Part shown: one piece after another, positions 4,525 through 5,041 of the stretch
How positions within the stretch are numbered: position 1 is the stretch's first letter
Layout of the letters: every line of letters begins with the position of its first letter
Source of the DNA: Burkholderiaceae bacterium
GTDB lineage: Bacteria; Pseudomonadota; Gammaproteobacteria; Burkholderiales; Burkholderiaceae
Assembly: GCA_022701845.1 (NCBI GenBank)
Contig: JAKONS010000136.1
Coordinates: forward strand, 1-5,041
Reading direction: 5' to 3'
Length of the DNA stretch: 5,041 nt
Made by a program: the position numbers and the translations under genes
The notes under the pieces: generated by a model
Seen by the model: the letters and a program-made list of their open reading frames with translations, nothing else
What the model was told of the DNA's origin: nothing
Database searches by the model: none

Positions 4525-5041
4525 CTAGGGCAGCACCGCCTCGATCAGGCAGGGGCCCGGCGTGGCCAGCCCGGTGCGGAAGGCGGCGACGAATTCCTGC
4601 AGGTTGACGGCCCGCAGTGCCGGCACGCCCAGGCCCGCGGCCAGCGCGGTCCAGTCGATGTCCGGGTCGCCGATGCTGAGCATGCTGGTGGCGTTGCGGC
4701 CCGGCTGCGCCACGCCGACGTTCTGCATCTCCTGGTGGAGGATGGCGTAGCGCCGGTTGGAGAACACCACCGTCAGGCATTTCAGGCGCTCGCGGGCCTG
4801 GGTCCAGAGCGCCTGGAAGGTGTACATCGCGCTGCCGTCGGCCTGCAGCGACACCACCTGCCGGTCGGGGCAGGCCACCGCCGCGCCGACGGCCAGCGGC
4901 AGGCCGATGCCGATGGCGCCGCCGGTGAGCTGCAGGTAGTCGTGCGGCGCCGCGCCGAAGCTCTGCTCGAAGAAGCTGCGACCCTGGGTGACCGATTCGT
5001 CGGTGACGATGGCGCCGGCCGGCAGCAGCGCGGCGATCGCC
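4525..5041 (-). CDS. ThDP-dependent enzyme, acetolactate synthase large subunit-like/benzoylformate decarboxylase family, C-terminal part
   Basis: The visible 171 codons are open to the right edge and end with TAG at 4527-4525. They encode the pyrophosphate-binding domain of a thiamine-diphosphate enzyme, a family that decarboxylates 2-oxo acids or joins them to a second carbonyl compound. The cofactor/Mg signature is QADGSAMYTFQALWTQ followed by the asparagine in FSNRRYAIL; the aspartate (visible residue 68) and asparagine (95) are 27 positions apart, as the family requires. Before it stands LTGGAIGIGLPLAVGAAVA (38-56), the usual glycine-rich entry. The motif has ADGS in place of the textbook GDGS, which I associate with a subgroup annotated as acetolactate synthase-like. 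A methionine at 4878 is internal to the domain and not the start. The N-terminal two thirds, about 350-400 residues, lie outside the window. Substrate is not assignable; true branched-chain amino acid synthesis is unlikely given the context. It probably belongs to a separate minus-strand transcript. Confidence 0.9.
   Translation of the reverse strand, partial: AIAALLPAGAIVTDESVTQGRSFFEQSFGAAPHDYLQLTGGAIGIGLPLAVGAAVACPDRQVVSLQADGSAMYTFQALWTQARERLKCLTVVFSNRRYAILHQEMQNVGVAQPGRNATSMLSIGDPDIDWTALAAGLGVPALRAVNLQEFVAAFRTGLATPGPCLIEAVLP

Noticed and set aside
3939..4607. Plus-strand frame of 222 codons within and beyond the regulator gene
   Set aside because: It is an alternate frame of the IclR gene with Arg/Pro/Gly-rich composition and it runs across the convergent gap.

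Overview
The window is very GC-rich. It carries two periplasmic binding proteins of the Bug type (the substrate-binding family of tripartite tricarboxylate transporters), a family hugely expanded in Burkholderiales. Together with an IclR regulator and compact catabolic genes, this suggests a betaproteobacterium such as a Comamonadaceae or Alcaligenaceae member. That is inference from gene content and base composition; I cannot name a genus.

Layout: four minus-strand genes fill 1-3589 and are read from right to left. They are a Bug binding protein (2594-3589), an RraA/LigK-type aldolase (1759-2445), an NAD-dependent 2-hydroxyacid dehydrogenase (815-1762, with a GTG start overlapping the aldolase stop as GTGA) and a second Bug protein cut by the left edge (1-746). 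The gaps are 148, -4 and 68 bases, so they probably form one operon, although a perfect hairpin sits in the 148-base gap. An IclR-family regulator (3688-4494) is transcribed divergently. The region between the divergent genes holds a perfect 15-base palindrome, extra half-sites on each side and face-to-face promoter-like elements. Convergent with the regulator is the C-terminal part of a thiamine-diphosphate enzyme of the acetolactate synthase/benzoylformate decarboxylase family (4525-5041), cut by the right edge.

How it may work: the IclR protein probably senses a small organic acid and controls both itself and the operon. The Bug proteins would bind carboxylates in the periplasm. The dehydrogenase would interconvert a 2-hydroxy and a 2-oxo acid, and the aldolase would cleave a 4-hydroxy-2-oxo acid or decarboxylate oxaloacetate. 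The families are clear from the sequence, but the actual substrate is not. No mobile element, CRISPR array, tRNA or rRNA was seen. The genes are of known families. The most rewarding item is the regulatory array at 3640-3708, and I see no evidence for a wholly new system.
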